Virus record (IMG/VR): IMGVR_UViG_3300009027_001117
Coordinates: 1-34,436 of that record
Source of the DNA: a virus
Length of the DNA stretch: 34,436 bases
Reading direction: 5' to 3' (one strand)
The notes below the pieces were generated by a model, which did no database searches, had not been told where the DNA came from, and saw only the letters and a list, made by a program, of their open reading frames with translations. Numbering within the stretch: the stretch's first letter is position 1; every line of letters begins with the position of its first letter. This document shows positions 7,692 through 15,055 of this stretch, piece after piece. The position numbers and the translations under genes were made by a program.

Positions 7692-8046
7692 TAAACCTGA
7701 GTTAGTGTTACCTGGTGTTGACCCTGTCAACATGCGCCGTGTTGAATGGGTTGTTATCAACCAAGAAAACATGGAAGAAAAGATTGCTGAACTTACAGCA
7801 GGTGGCGCTCCTCTAGCTATGTTTGTACTAACAGCACAGGGTTACGAAAACCTAGGTTTAAACTTCTCTGACATCCGTGCAATGGTACAGCAACAACAAC
7901 AAATTATTCTTGCATACGAAAACTACTACAAAGAAGCAAACAAAGCTCTTGACGATGCAGAAGCTCAACGTCAAGCAGAAGAAGCAGAAGATGCTGCACG
8001 AGAAGCAAAACTCAATAAAGGTATAGACCTAAATCCATTTGATTAA
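7576..8046 (+). CDS. Rz1: Outer-membrane lipoprotein spanin (Rz1-like)
   Basis: 156-residue lipoprotein. The N-terminus is a signal peptide (basic residues, then ALGFMIIISL) ending in the lipobox L21-A-A-C24, so C24 would be acylated and S25 at +2 favours outer-membrane sorting. The rest contains a helical segment (MVQQQQQIILAYENYYKEA) and a highly charged C-terminal helix. The gene begins 116 bases before the end of the i-spanin gene in a different frame, with GAGGAAGAG as Shine-Dalgarno at 7563-7571. It is longer than lambda Rz1 (60 aa), so it may carry a periplasmic helical stalk. Confidence 0.78.
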   Translation: MQRMASLLTKSALGFMIIISLAACSTTPRAITVTSKPIDKPELVLPGVDPVNMRRVEWVVINQENMEEKIAELTAGGAPLAMFVLTAQGYENLGLNFSDIRAMVQQQQQIILAYENYYKEANKALDDAEAQRQAEEAEDAAREAKLNKGIDLNPFD

Positions 8047-8048
8047 AC

Positions 8049-8056
8049 GATAAATA
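8049..8056 (+). promoter_or_regulatory. Candidate late promoter GATAAATA
   Basis: GATAAATA in the 29-base gap after the o-spanin gene, ending 19 bases before the ATG at 8076. It is identical to the element before 5092. A T4-type late promoter function is inferred. Confidence 0.5.
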
Positions 8057-8075
8057 CATTAGCGGAGGGTAGCTA

Positions 8076-8438
8076 ATGGAAATGATAAGCCGCATGTTTG
8101 GTGACACGCTGTGGATATACACAGCAATAGCTGGATCGCTGTTGGGCGCAGCATTTTTAGCGTGGTTTAGAAATACACACGCAGCATTATACTTAATGTC
8201 TAAATTTGATGCACTACTAGATAGTCTAGTAGATCGTTTTGGTTGGGACTTCCTTCAAGACGATCCAAATGCTTGGCGTAAAAGATATCCAAAAGTTACT
8301 AAAAAAATAGATGAGTTAGAAGAACGCATTCGTCAATTAGAAACTGACAGTCATCCTCCAAAAGAATTATACGAATTTGAAGTTTGGCCTGAGCTAGATG
8401 CTAGGCTAAAAGCATTGGAGAAGAAGCGTGGAAAATGA
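8076..8438 (+). CDS. Membrane-anchored coiled-coil protein, holin candidate
   Basis: 120-residue protein with one hydrophobic span near the N-terminus (about residues 10-29, LWIYTAIAGSLLGAAFLAW) and a helical, charged C-terminal domain with a leucine heptad run (KKIDELEERIRQLETD). Single-span phage holins such as T4 T share this layout, and the gene lies directly after the endolysin and spanins. A strong GGAGGG Shine-Dalgarno and its own late promoter precede it. It could equally be an unrelated small membrane protein. Confidence 0.65.
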   Translation: MEMISRMFGDTLWIYTAIAGSLLGAAFLAWFRNTHAALYLMSKFDALLDSLVDRFGWDFLQDDPNAWRKRYPKVTKKIDELEERIRQLETDSHPPKELYEFEVWPELDARLKALEKKRGK

Positions 8439-8844
8439 AATAATGGGTGCAGGGGGCGTAGGGCTCGAAATAGCAGAACTAGCAATGCCATTTATCGGAG
8501 CATTAGTTGCATTAGTTGTAACACTAATGTTCAAAGACTATGCAACAAAAATTGCAAAGGGTATGGCATTTAAAATGAACCCTGCTTTTAAAGAAGGTGA
8601 CAAAGTTATACTAGACGGTGAAAGAGCTCTTATTGTAAAAATAGGAAATACTGAAACAGTATTTGGTATACACAAAGCTAGTGGAGAATTTAAAGGCGAT
8701 TATATTTGGCGATATGTACCAAATGAAAGAATACCTGCACTAAAGATTGAAAAGATAATTTTTGATGCGACTCCAGAAGTAAATGAGAGACGTATTAATG
8801 AAAATGGGCATAAGATCGACGAACTTATTAAGGAGGGAAAATAA
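8428..8844 (+). CDS. Membrane protein with MscS-like beta-domain signature
   Basis: 138 residues. One hydrophobic span (about residues 10-34, LEIAELAMPFIGALVALVVTLMF) is followed by an amphipathic helix and then KEGDKVILDGERALIVKIGNTETVF (in two parts: GDxVxLDG turn and VxxIGxxxT). This resembles the entry to the beta-domain of small mechanosensitive (MscS) channels, which follows directly on their pore helix. The MscS sensor helices are absent, so this would be a minimal pore module. I chose GTG 8428, overlapping the previous gene by 11 bases with GGAG upstream; ATG 8443 is the alternative. Placement among lysis genes makes a pinholin or channel role possible. Confidence 0.6.
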   Translation: MENEIMGAGGVGLEIAELAMPFIGALVALVVTLMFKDYATKIAKGMAFKMNPAFKEGDKVILDGERALIVKIGNTETVFGIHKASGEFKGDYIWRYVPNERIPALKIEKIIFDATPEVNERRINENGHKIDELIKEGK

Positions 8845-9266
8845 TGCCACGTAGAAAACCAGAAGAACTAGAAAGCGCAGTACCAGCAGCTGATCCAGCA
8901 CCAGCACCAGCACCAGCGCCTGAAGTATCATACGAAAGAATGACAATTGATAGAGGTGCAGTTCCTGAAAGTGCTGATATGAATGGTGACGGACATATTA
9001 CTAAGCAAGAAATGGAAATGCATTTAGAATTCAAACGTAAAGAGCTAGAAGACCAAGATGCTATGCGTGATGCACAGCGTTCAATGGCTTGGTTTGCTCT
9101 ATTTGGTATGTTACTGTATCCATTTGCAGTTGTAGCAGCTAGTTATTTCAACCTAGATAATTCAGCAACTGTCCTTGGATCAATGGCAGCAACATACTTT
9201 GTTTCAGTTGCAGCAATTGTGATGGCATTTTTTGGTGCTAACGCTTACTCTGCTAAAGGCAAATAA
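8844..9266 (+). CDS. Two-span membrane protein with an EF-hand, holin candidate
   Basis: 140 residues in three parts. Residues 1-30 are a charged start plus an Ala-Pro run. Residues 45-56 are a perfect EF-hand loop (DMNGDGHITKQE: Asp1, Asn3, Asp5, Gly6, Ile8, Glu12), so Ca2+ binding is expected. Residues 81-101 and 108-132 are two membrane spans with a short polar turn. Two-span class II holins have this hairpin. A single EF-hand usually needs a partner, so the protein may oligomerise. The ATG overlaps the previous stop by one base and follows an AAGGAGGGAAA Shine-Dalgarno. Whether the EF-hand faces the cytoplasm or periplasm cannot be told. Confidence 0.7.
   Translation: MPRRKPEELESAVPAADPAPAPAPAPEVSYERMTIDRGAVPESADMNGDGHITKQEMEMHLEFKRKELEDQDAMRDAQRSMAWFALFGMLLYPFAVVAASYFNLDNSATVLGSMAATYFVSVAAIVMAFFGANAYSAKGK
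8895..8918 (+). repeat. CCAGCA hexamer repeat, four units
   Basis: Three perfect CCAGCA units followed by CCAGCG code for the Pro-Ala run of the EF-hand membrane protein. Short in-frame repeats like this can gain or lose units by slippage without breaking the frame. Confidence 0.8.
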
Positions 9267-9282
9267 TCACTACTGTTAATAT

Positions 9283-9321
9283 GTAATAGTCCATGCGATA
9301 AGTAGTAGTATGGACTATTAC
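9283..9321 (+). promoter_or_regulatory. Hairpin enclosing the dnaJ start codon
   Basis: GTAATAGTCCAT (9283-9294) and ATGGACTATTAC (9310-9321) are perfect 12-base inverted complements. A further G-U and C-G pair (9295/9309, 9296/9308) extend the stem to 14 bp with an 11-base loop. The second arm is the first four codons of dnaJ, so the ATG is fully paired. No U-tract follows, so it is not an intrinsic terminator. No Shine-Dalgarno is seen in the loop. ACTACT at 9269-9274 could pair with AGTAGT in the loop and compete. Translational control of dnaJ is the simplest reading. Confidence 0.6.
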
Positions 9322-10155
9322 TCTATTCTAGGTGTTTCTAAAAATGCTTCTGAAAAAGAAATAAGATCTGCGTACAAAAAGAAAAGTATGCAACACCATC
9401 CTGACCGCGGTGGCAACGAAGAAGAATTTAAACGAGTAAACGAAGCATATAGCACACTAAAAGATCCTCAAAAAAGAGGAATATACGATCATTCACAAAC
9501 TGCTGGCGCCGGCGGGTTTCATTTTAATAGTAATAATTTTTCTAATGGGCAAAATCCTTTTTCTGGAACACCTTTTGATCATATATTTGGACAAGGATTT
9601 GCTCAACAACATAGCAGAACACCGAGAAATAGAGATATACATGTTAGAGCCGAAATGGATTTAGCAGATGTATTAACTGGTAAAAATGTTGTAATACAGT
9701 ATAGAACACAAAGAGGTAGAATAGAAACTGTCACTGTTGACATTCCACCTGGTGCCAAACATGGCGACACAGTGAGATATACAGAACTAGGAGACGATGG
9801 ATACGGCCAATATCCTAGAGGTGATTTACACGTTAAGTTATATGTAAAAAAACTTAAAGATTGGGAGCGAGATGGCAATAATTTAATTACCAAAAAATAC
9901 ATAAATGTATTTGACTTATTGTTAGGATGTGTTACAATAGTTACTACGTTAGACAAAAAAAATGTAAAACTTACAATTCCACAAGGCACAAAAATAGGTC
10001 AAACATTCAATATTCCAGGATATGGAATACCAGATTTACACACAGGCAAAAAAGGAAATTTGTATGTAACAATTGATGCAAATATGCCAATAATAAAAGA
10101 CGAATCTATACTACAACAGATTCGAGACATAAAGAATAAAACAAAAGGTGAATAA
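9310..10155 (+). CDS. dnaJ: DnaJ-family co-chaperone (type II, no zinc finger)
   Basis: 281 residues. Residues 1-63 are a J domain with the HPD tripeptide at 30-32 (helix II/III loop), which stimulates the ATPase of host DnaK. Then comes a Gly/Phe-rich linker (about 65-105, GAGGFHFNSNNFSNGQNPF) and the C-terminal substrate-binding domains (VRAEMDLADVLTGKN, VDIPPGAKHGDTVRY, GDLHVKLYVKKL). The four CxxCxGxG zinc motifs of type I DnaJ are absent, so it resembles CbpA. No DnaK is encoded in this window, so it would redirect the host chaperone. It overlaps clpA by one base, which implies a joint chaperone and unfoldase unit. Confidence 0.93.
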   Translation: MDYYSILGVSKNASEKEIRSAYKKKSMQHHPDRGGNEEEFKRVNEAYSTLKDPQKRGIYDHSQTAGAGGFHFNSNNFSNGQNPFSGTPFDHIFGQGFAQQHSRTPRNRDIHVRAEMDLADVLTGKNVVIQYRTQRGRIETVTVDIPPGAKHGDTVRYTELGDDGYGQYPRGDLHVKLYVKKLKDWERDGNNLITKKYINVFDLLLGCVTIVTTLDKKNVKLTIPQGTKIGQTFNIPGYGIPDLHTGKKGNLYVTIDANMPIIKDESILQQIRDIKNKTKGE

Positions 10156-12404
10156 TGGTTGAACCAAGCAAAGAATTACAAATAGTTTTTGATAAAGCTA
10201 TTAGAGATGCAAAAAATTTAAGACACGAATATGTAACACTAGAGCATTTAGTGTATGCAATTCTTTGTGAAGAAAAATTTTCTAATCTACTTACTGCATA
10301 TGGTGCTAATATTGAGTATATTAAATCTAATATTGAACAGTATTTGCGCAACGATCTAGAAAACATAAAAATTGATACAAAAAAATTCAAACCAAAAAAA
10401 ACAAGCACTGTAGAAAGAGTATTGAATAGAGCTTTTACACAGACTCTTTTCGCTGGTAGAACCACAATAGAATTAACTGATCTAATTTTAAGTGTTTTGC
10501 ACGAGAAAAAAAGTATTTCGGTGTATTACTTAGAAAAAGGCGGCGTAGATAAGTCTTCTTTTGGAGAATTTTTAGACGACGAACAACTAATTGGTGCTGA
10601 AGAAGATGACGAATTATCTTCAGAAGCAAAACGTGCATTACGTGCATTTACTTCTAATCTTAATGATCAAGTTAAAAAAGGAAAAGTAGATCCAATTATT
10701 GGACGCTCAGATGAACTAGAAAGTCTTGCACTTGCTCTTGGACGCCGTAATAAAAATAATGTACTAATGGTAGGAGACCCTGGCGTAGGTAAAACTGCTA
10801 TTGCAGAAGGTCTTGCTTACAAAATTGTAAACAACGAAGTTCCTGAGTTCTTAAAGGAATATAAAGTATATAATCTAGATATTGGTAGTATGCTTGCTGG
10901 TTCAAAATATCGTGGTGATTTTGAAGAACGGTTTAAACTTGTTATACATGCACTAACTAAACAAGGCAAAACTATTATGTTTGTCGACGAAGCACACATG
11001 ATGATGGGTGCAGGTGCCGCTGGATCGAGTAATGCAAATGATATGGCAAACATGCTTAAACCTGCACTAACTAAAGGTGATTTAAAAGTAGTTGCGAGCA
11101 CAACTTGGGAAGAATATCGCAAGTACTTTGAAAAGGATCGTGCGCTAATGCGTCGATTCCAGCGTGTAGTAATTGACGAACCGACAACAGAAAGTACAAA
11201 AGATATTTTACGTGGTTTGAAAAAATATTACGAAGATTATCACGGTACAGAAATTACAGATGATGCAATTGATGCTGCTGTTAAATTAAGTGTAAAATAT
11301 CAAACTGATAAAAAATTACCTGATAAAGCAATTGATCTAATTGATGTAGCATGTAGTAGATTTAAAGTTAATAATCAAAGTGAAAATATTATAGTAGGCG
11401 AAGCTGAAATACAATTTGAACTTGCAAAAATGTTAAAATTGCCAGCGGAACAAGTTGCTGAAAAAGAAACAGAAAACCTTGCTAATCTAGAAAACAATCT
11501 TAAAAAGGTTGTGTTTGGCCAAGATGACGCAATTGAATCAATTGTTGATAAAATACTTGTTAGTCAAGCAGGACTTAAACCAGATGATAAGCCTATTGGT
11601 GCGTTTGTGTTTATGGGCCCAACGGGCACAGGTAAAACTGAAACTGCTAAGGCACTTGCTAAAAATCTTGGGGTACAACTTGTACGTTTTGATATGTCAG
11701 AATACATGGAAAAACATTCTGTTGCTAAATTAATTGGTTCACCTCCAGGTTATGTAGGACACGAAGAAAACGGTGGACTATTAATTACCAAATTACAAGA
11801 ACATCCTAATTGTGTACTATTGTTAGACGAAATAGAAAAAGCACACCCCGACGTTTCGCAAATTCTATTACAACTTATGGATAATGGTAAAGTTACAGGT
11901 TCGCAAGGCAAAGAAGCAGATGCTCGTAACTGTACTCTTATTCTTACAACTAACCTAGGTGCTGCCCAAGCAGAGAAAAACTCAATTGGGTTTGACAGCG
12001 AAGAAAGTTACGATTATGAAGATACAGAACTAAAGCGTTTCTTCGCTCCAGAATTCCGCAACAGACTTGACGGTGTAATTACATTTGCTAAACTAAGCAA
12101 AGAAGTAATGATGAAAATTGTTGGTAAGTTCCTGCTTGAACTTAAGAACATGGTTGTTGATAAAAACATTTCTATTAAGATTACAGATGATGCACTTGAT
12201 TATCTAGTAGACAAAGGATTTGATCCTAAAAATGGTGCCCGTCCATTACAACGTGTAATTGACAAAGATATTAAACGTCCTTTATCACGCCAAATCTTGT
12301 TTGGTGATCTAAAGAACGGTGGCACAGTTACAGTTGATTTAAAGGATAATTCAATTGTTCTACACACTGCGGAAAAAGAAGAACTTTTAAATGGACATAC
12401 TTGA
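10155..12404 (+). CDS. clpA: ClpA-type AAA+ unfoldase
   Basis: 749 residues, close to bacterial ClpA (758 in E. coli). Residues 1-140 are a Clp N-domain (HEYVTLEHLVYAIL), the part that binds adaptors such as ClpS in ClpA. AAA-1 has Walker A GDPGVGKT (207-214), Walker B IMFVDEAH and arginine finger region. There is no long middle coiled coil, so it is ClpA and not ClpB. AAA-2 has Walker A GPTGTGKT (488-495), IGSPPGYVG pore loop and VLLLDEIEKAH. NSIGFDSE places an I-G-F tripeptide at about 611-613, the loop that docks on ClpP. No ClpP or ClpS is encoded here, so it probably works with host ClpP. The last 14 bases overlap the next gene. Confidence 0.95.
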   Translation: MVEPSKELQIVFDKAIRDAKNLRHEYVTLEHLVYAILCEEKFSNLLTAYGANIEYIKSNIEQYLRNDLENIKIDTKKFKPKKTSTVERVLNRAFTQTLFAGRTTIELTDLILSVLHEKKSISVYYLEKGGVDKSSFGEFLDDEQLIGAEEDDELSSEAKRALRAFTSNLNDQVKKGKVDPIIGRSDELESLALALGRRNKNNVLMVGDPGVGKTAIAEGLAYKIVNNEVPEFLKEYKVYNLDIGSMLAGSKYRGDFEERFKLVIHALTKQGKTIMFVDEAHMMMGAGAAGSSNANDMANMLKPALTKGDLKVVASTTWEEYRKYFEKDRALMRRFQRVVIDEPTTESTKDILRGLKKYYEDYHGTEITDDAIDAAVKLSVKYQTDKKLPDKAIDLIDVACSRFKVNNQSENIIVGEAEIQFELAKMLKLPAEQVAEKETENLANLENNLKKVVFGQDDAIESIVDKILVSQAGLKPDDKPIGAFVFMGPTGTGKTETAKALAKNLGVQLVRFDMSEYMEKHSVAKLIGSPPGYVGHEENGGLLITKLQEHPNCVLLLDEIEKAHPDVSQILLQLMDNGKVTGSQGKEADARNCTLILTTNLGAAQAEKNSIGFDSEESYDYEDTELKRFFAPEFRNRLDGVITFAKLSKEVMMKIVGKFLLELKNMVVDKNISIKITDDALDYLVDKGFDPKNGARPLQRVIDKDIKRPLSRQILFGDLKNGGTVTVDLKDNSIVLHTAEKEELLNGHT

Positions 12405-13107
12405 AACAAAAAAGTTATTTTATAACAAGTATGCCTATAAAATTGTAATCTATAATCGTTTAGCAAGCATATTTAGATCTGAGTTGCAACGTGGAAACAA
12501 ACTATCCTTTGCAAGAGCAGAATTGGATCGTATGCATGCAGAATACGAAAATGGGTTTCCAATAACAAAGCGTGTTTTTAGATCGGATACAATAATACCT
12601 ACTGAAGATTTTTTTGATGCGCAAGATGTTTATAAAATCTTAAAAAAAACTTCTAACGAGTATATGATTAGAATTGGTATTGGGAATGATCTAATCATAT
12701 ACTCTCATAGTAAAGAATTTTTATTATCTATAAGTAAAAAAGTGAGATCTACTAATATTAAGTTTTATGAACCACATGTTGATATTAAGGACTTTTTAGA
12801 GAAAAATAAAGATGTTGTTATAGTTAAAAATCAACCAAAATTTCCTATAAAAGTTATACTTGGTAGGAAAAAATCTGGTTCAATAGATTTAGCTAATTGG
12901 TTAAAATTAAATCATGATAAAAGCAAGGTCGGAAATAAAACCTTGTCTTATTTAGAAGAAAGTTCATATGTTGACGGTTTATACTTTTATGTGCGCGACG
13001 AAAAAGTATTACAGTTAGTTTATCTTATGTGTGGCGATAATATTAGAAAAATTGAAAAACTAGTTTGGCAACACGAAATAGATAAATATAAGTATGGCAG
13101 CGAATAG
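12391..13107 (+). CDS. Hypothetical protein, 238 aa
   Basis: Unrecognised lysine-rich protein starting inside the end of clpA. The N-terminal part is helical and basic (YKIVIYNRLASIFRSELQRG), followed by mixed alpha/beta segments (MIRIGIGNDLIIYSHSKEF, KDVVIVKNQPKFPIKVILG) and a C-terminal helix with a single Cys. No membrane span or catalytic motif is visible. Its codon use is AT-rich like its neighbours. Overlap with both flanking genes (14 bases each) supports it being a real part of the operon. Confidence 0.75.
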   Translation: MDILETKKLFYNKYAYKIVIYNRLASIFRSELQRGNKLSFARAELDRMHAEYENGFPITKRVFRSDTIIPTEDFFDAQDVYKILKKTSNEYMIRIGIGNDLIIYSHSKEFLLSISKKVRSTNIKFYEPHVDIKDFLEKNKDVVIVKNQPKFPIKVILGRKKSGSIDLANWLKLNHDKSKVGNKTLSYLEESSYVDGLYFYVRDEKVLQLVYLMCGDNIRKIEKLVWQHEIDKYKYGSE

Positions 13108-13438
13108 TGAAATAATTTTATCAGCACAAACACACCCTGGAGACAGCACGACAGAGGCTGTAACAGGTGACAAATTCAAAGGTGACGGTTACTACGGTCG
13201 TAGTGACGGTCTTCATACCGTTCAATATACATATACAGAATTAACTGGAACAATTGTTATTGAAGCAACTCTAGCAATTGAGCCGGGAGATAGTGACTGG
13301 TTTTATGTTCATTCCTATGTTGCAGCGCAAGAGACTTCAAGTAAAATCCAAAGTATTACAGGCAATTACGTTTGGATTAGAGCAAAATTATACAACTGGA
13401 CCGACGGTACAATCAATTCAATAGTATTAAATCATTAA
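13094..13438 (+). CDS. Probable virion protein, all-beta, 114 aa
   Basis: 114 residues, rich in Thr, Ser, Tyr and Gly with repeated strand-turn patterns (VQYTYTELTGTIVIEATLA, WFYVHSYVAAQ, ITGNYVWIRAKLYNWTDGT). It has no Cys, signal or charge-rich helix. This looks like a jelly-roll or beta-sandwich capsid-decoration or tail protein; assignment rests on composition and position in the late region. It starts within the last codons of the preceding gene. A GATAAATA at 13081-13088 lies upstream but too close to be a convincing promoter. Confidence 0.65.
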   Translation: MAANSEIILSAQTHPGDSTTEAVTGDKFKGDGYYGRSDGLHTVQYTYTELTGTIVIEATLAIEPGDSDWFYVHSYVAAQETSSKIQSITGNYVWIRAKLYNWTDGTINSIVLNH

Positions 13439-13447
13439 GGTAAAGAT

Positions 13448-14017
13448 ATGGAACACTTTGTAAGAATAGTAATGGAAAAACAAGAAGGTGCACAATTATT
13501 AGATGAAAGCATCTTTGTAGAACAAGAAATTTACGAAACTGAGCAAGGTGCTACAGTATACGAAATTGCACTTCCTCGCCAACTAGATGAAGAAGAAGCA
13601 GACGAGTATGCTAATCGTTTAGCAAACTATATGTTTGAACAAGGCTACGAAGACTTTGATATTGAAATCTCAAACGAGATAGGCGAAGATATTACAGAAG
13701 AAACATACGACGGTGATGATTTCTTTTTAGAGTACGGTGTTATGTGGTTCAACGAAGATGACGACGAATTAGATGAAGCAGAATATCAAGGACGTAAAGT
13801 TAAACTAGGCAAGCCAATGCGTGGTGATGTTAAGAAGTTTAAAGTGTACGTCCGTGACCCAAAGACTAAGAATGTTAAAAAAGTTAACTTTGGCGATCCT
13901 AACATGAAGATTAAAAAGTCTAACCCAGCACGTAGACGTTCATTCCGTGCAAGACACAACTGTGATAATCCAGGTCCACGTACAAAAGCACGTTACTGGT
14001 CATGTAGGAAGTGGTAA
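13448..14017 (+). CDS. Probable prohead/virion protein with acidic N-half and basic Cys-tagged C-half
   Basis: 189 residues with sharply split charge. Residues 1-110 are strongly acidic (LDEEEADEY, FNEDDDELDE). Residues 111-189 are basic, ending in RRRSFRARHNCDNPGPRTK and ARYWSCRKW, with two cysteines (C172, C186) in a short aromatic and Arg-rich tag. The junction reads L-D-E|A (108-111), which fits the T4 gp21 prohead-protease rule (I/L)-x-E|(A/G/S). A processed protein with an acidic propeptide and a DNA-binding mature part is therefore possible. Similar basic Cys tags occur in the 739-residue protein downstream. RBS AAGGTAAAG precedes the ATG. Confidence 0.7.
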   Translation: MEHFVRIVMEKQEGAQLLDESIFVEQEIYETEQGATVYEIALPRQLDEEEADEYANRLANYMFEQGYEDFDIEISNEIGEDITEETYDGDDFFLEYGVMWFNEDDDELDEAEYQGRKVKLGKPMRGDVKKFKVYVRDPKTKNVKKVNFGDPNMKIKKSNPARRRSFRARHNCDNPGPRTKARYWSCRKW

Positions 14018-14018
14018 C

Positions 14019-14339
14019 ATGCGTTTATTTGAATTTGAAAGAAAAGAAGTTCCATTTGACGTAGTCGATGATGTTGCAATATACATGCGTAATGATCCTA
14101 TGATTTATCGTAAACAACTATTTCCTGCAATAATGCGTATGAAAGATTCTTATATGCAAGGTTCTGCGCCTGATGCTAACGAGTGTTTAGGTGAAGCTTG
14201 CGGCAATGCAATGGAATCATACTGTAGTAAATTTAAATTAGGTTCGCCTGAAAATGTTTTCAAACAAGACGACAAAGATGCACTAATACAAAAGTTATTT
14301 TCTGAAGAAATGAAAATGATCAAAGATGGAGCATACTGA
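14019..14339 (+). CDS. Small late protein, 106 aa, unknown
   Basis: Starts at ATG 14019, one base after the previous stop and behind GTAGGAAGTGG; in-frame codons further upstream overlap the preceding gene and are less likely. The protein begins MRLFEFERKEVPFDV, similar in pattern to the short hydrophobic-acidic N-termini of its neighbours, and has a C-E-A-C-G cysteine pair in NECLGEACGNAMESYC. It is helical with no membrane span. The ATGA overlap couples it to the nucleotidyltransferase gene. Confidence 0.7.
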   Translation: MRLFEFERKEVPFDVVDDVAIYMRNDPMIYRKQLFPAIMRMKDSYMQGSAPDANECLGEACGNAMESYCSKFKLGSPENVFKQDDKDALIQKLFSEEMKMIKDGAY

Positions 14340-15055
14340 TGTTATTAAGAGAACTGTTCGAAGCACCGTCTAAAAAAGCAGTTCTTGCTTTTGGTAGGTT
14401 AAATCCTCCAACTATTGGTCATGCAAAATTAGTAGATACACTGAAATCGTATGAAGGTGATCATTACCTTTTTCTTTCTCAAAGTCAAAAACCAAAAACA
14501 GATCCACTAGACTTTCCAACTAAAATAAAATTTGTAAAAAGTTTTTTTCCTGACATAAATGTTGGACATCAAAATGTTCGCACACCAGTTCAAGCACTAG
14601 AAATGCTACAAAATTTAGGATATACTGATATAATTTTTATTGCTGGTTCGGATAGAGTAGATGGTTTTCAGAAACTGTTCGATACATACAATGGTCAACC
14701 AGACAAGTCTGGTAATATTCCATTTAGTTTTAAAACAATTAAGGTAGCAAGTGCAGGCGAGCGTGACCCAGATGCTGGTGATGTAAGTGGCATGAGTGCT
14801 AGTAAAATGAGAGCATTAGCAGCACAGGGCGAACTAGAAAGTTTCGCACAGGGTGTACCAGATAAAAAACTAGCAAAAACGATGTACGATGCTGTACGTA
14901 AAGGTATGGGTATTAAAGATACTGAAACTGTAGAAGATGTTAGTCCAAAAGACGAGAAAAAGTTCCATAACGAATTAGACAAACTTGTTCACAAGTATTT
15001 TGGAGATTCTCCAGACGAGGAGAAGATGAAAAAGAAAATGAAAAAGGCTTACTAA
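14339..15055 (+). CDS. Nucleotidyltransferase of the cytidylyltransferase/NMNAT superfamily
   Basis: 238 residues. The core is a Rossmann-type nucleotidyltransferase: LAFGRLNPPTIGHAKLVD holds the (T/H)-x-G-H nucleotide-binding motif (T25-I-G-H28), and SGMSASKMRALA matches the C-terminal S-(S/A)-x-x-(I/M)-R signature. The closest general match is NMN/nicotinate adenylyltransferase or a phage cytidylyltransferase; the substrate is not determined. The N-terminus MLLRELFEAPS ends in L-F-E|A, a candidate capsid-targeting and cleavage sequence. The last 30 residues are very basic (KMKKKMKKAY). Its place among late genes suggests an enzyme carried in the virion (inference). A second, unrelated-looking cytidylyltransferase lies at 28384. 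Confidence 0.8.
   Translation: MLLRELFEAPSKKAVLAFGRLNPPTIGHAKLVDTLKSYEGDHYLFLSQSQKPKTDPLDFPTKIKFVKSFFPDINVGHQNVRTPVQALEMLQNLGYTDIIFIAGSDRVDGFQKLFDTYNGQPDKSGNIPFSFKTIKVASAGERDPDAGDVSGMSASKMRALAAQGELESFAQGVPDKKLAKTMYDAVRKGMGIKDTETVEDVSPKDEKKFHNELDKLVHKYFGDSPDEEKMKKKMKKAY

Noticed and set aside
9297-9304. GATAAGTA in the hairpin loop before dnaJ as a late promoter
   Set aside because: It has a mismatch in the core and is too close to the start codon; the hairpin explains the segment better.
9283-9321. Intrinsic terminator before dnaJ
   Set aside because: The stem is AT-rich and is followed by CTCTATTCTAGG, with no run of T.
13081-13088. GATAAATA upstream of the all-beta protein gene at 13094
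   Set aside because: It is only 5 bases from the ATG, so transcription would start at or after the start codon; the sequence is explained by codons for D-K-Y in the preceding gene.
13094-14339. Frameshifted gene joining the frames around 13947-14019
   Set aside because: Both products have proper ends: the first ends in a complete Cys tag and the second has its own ATG and Shine-Dalgarno.
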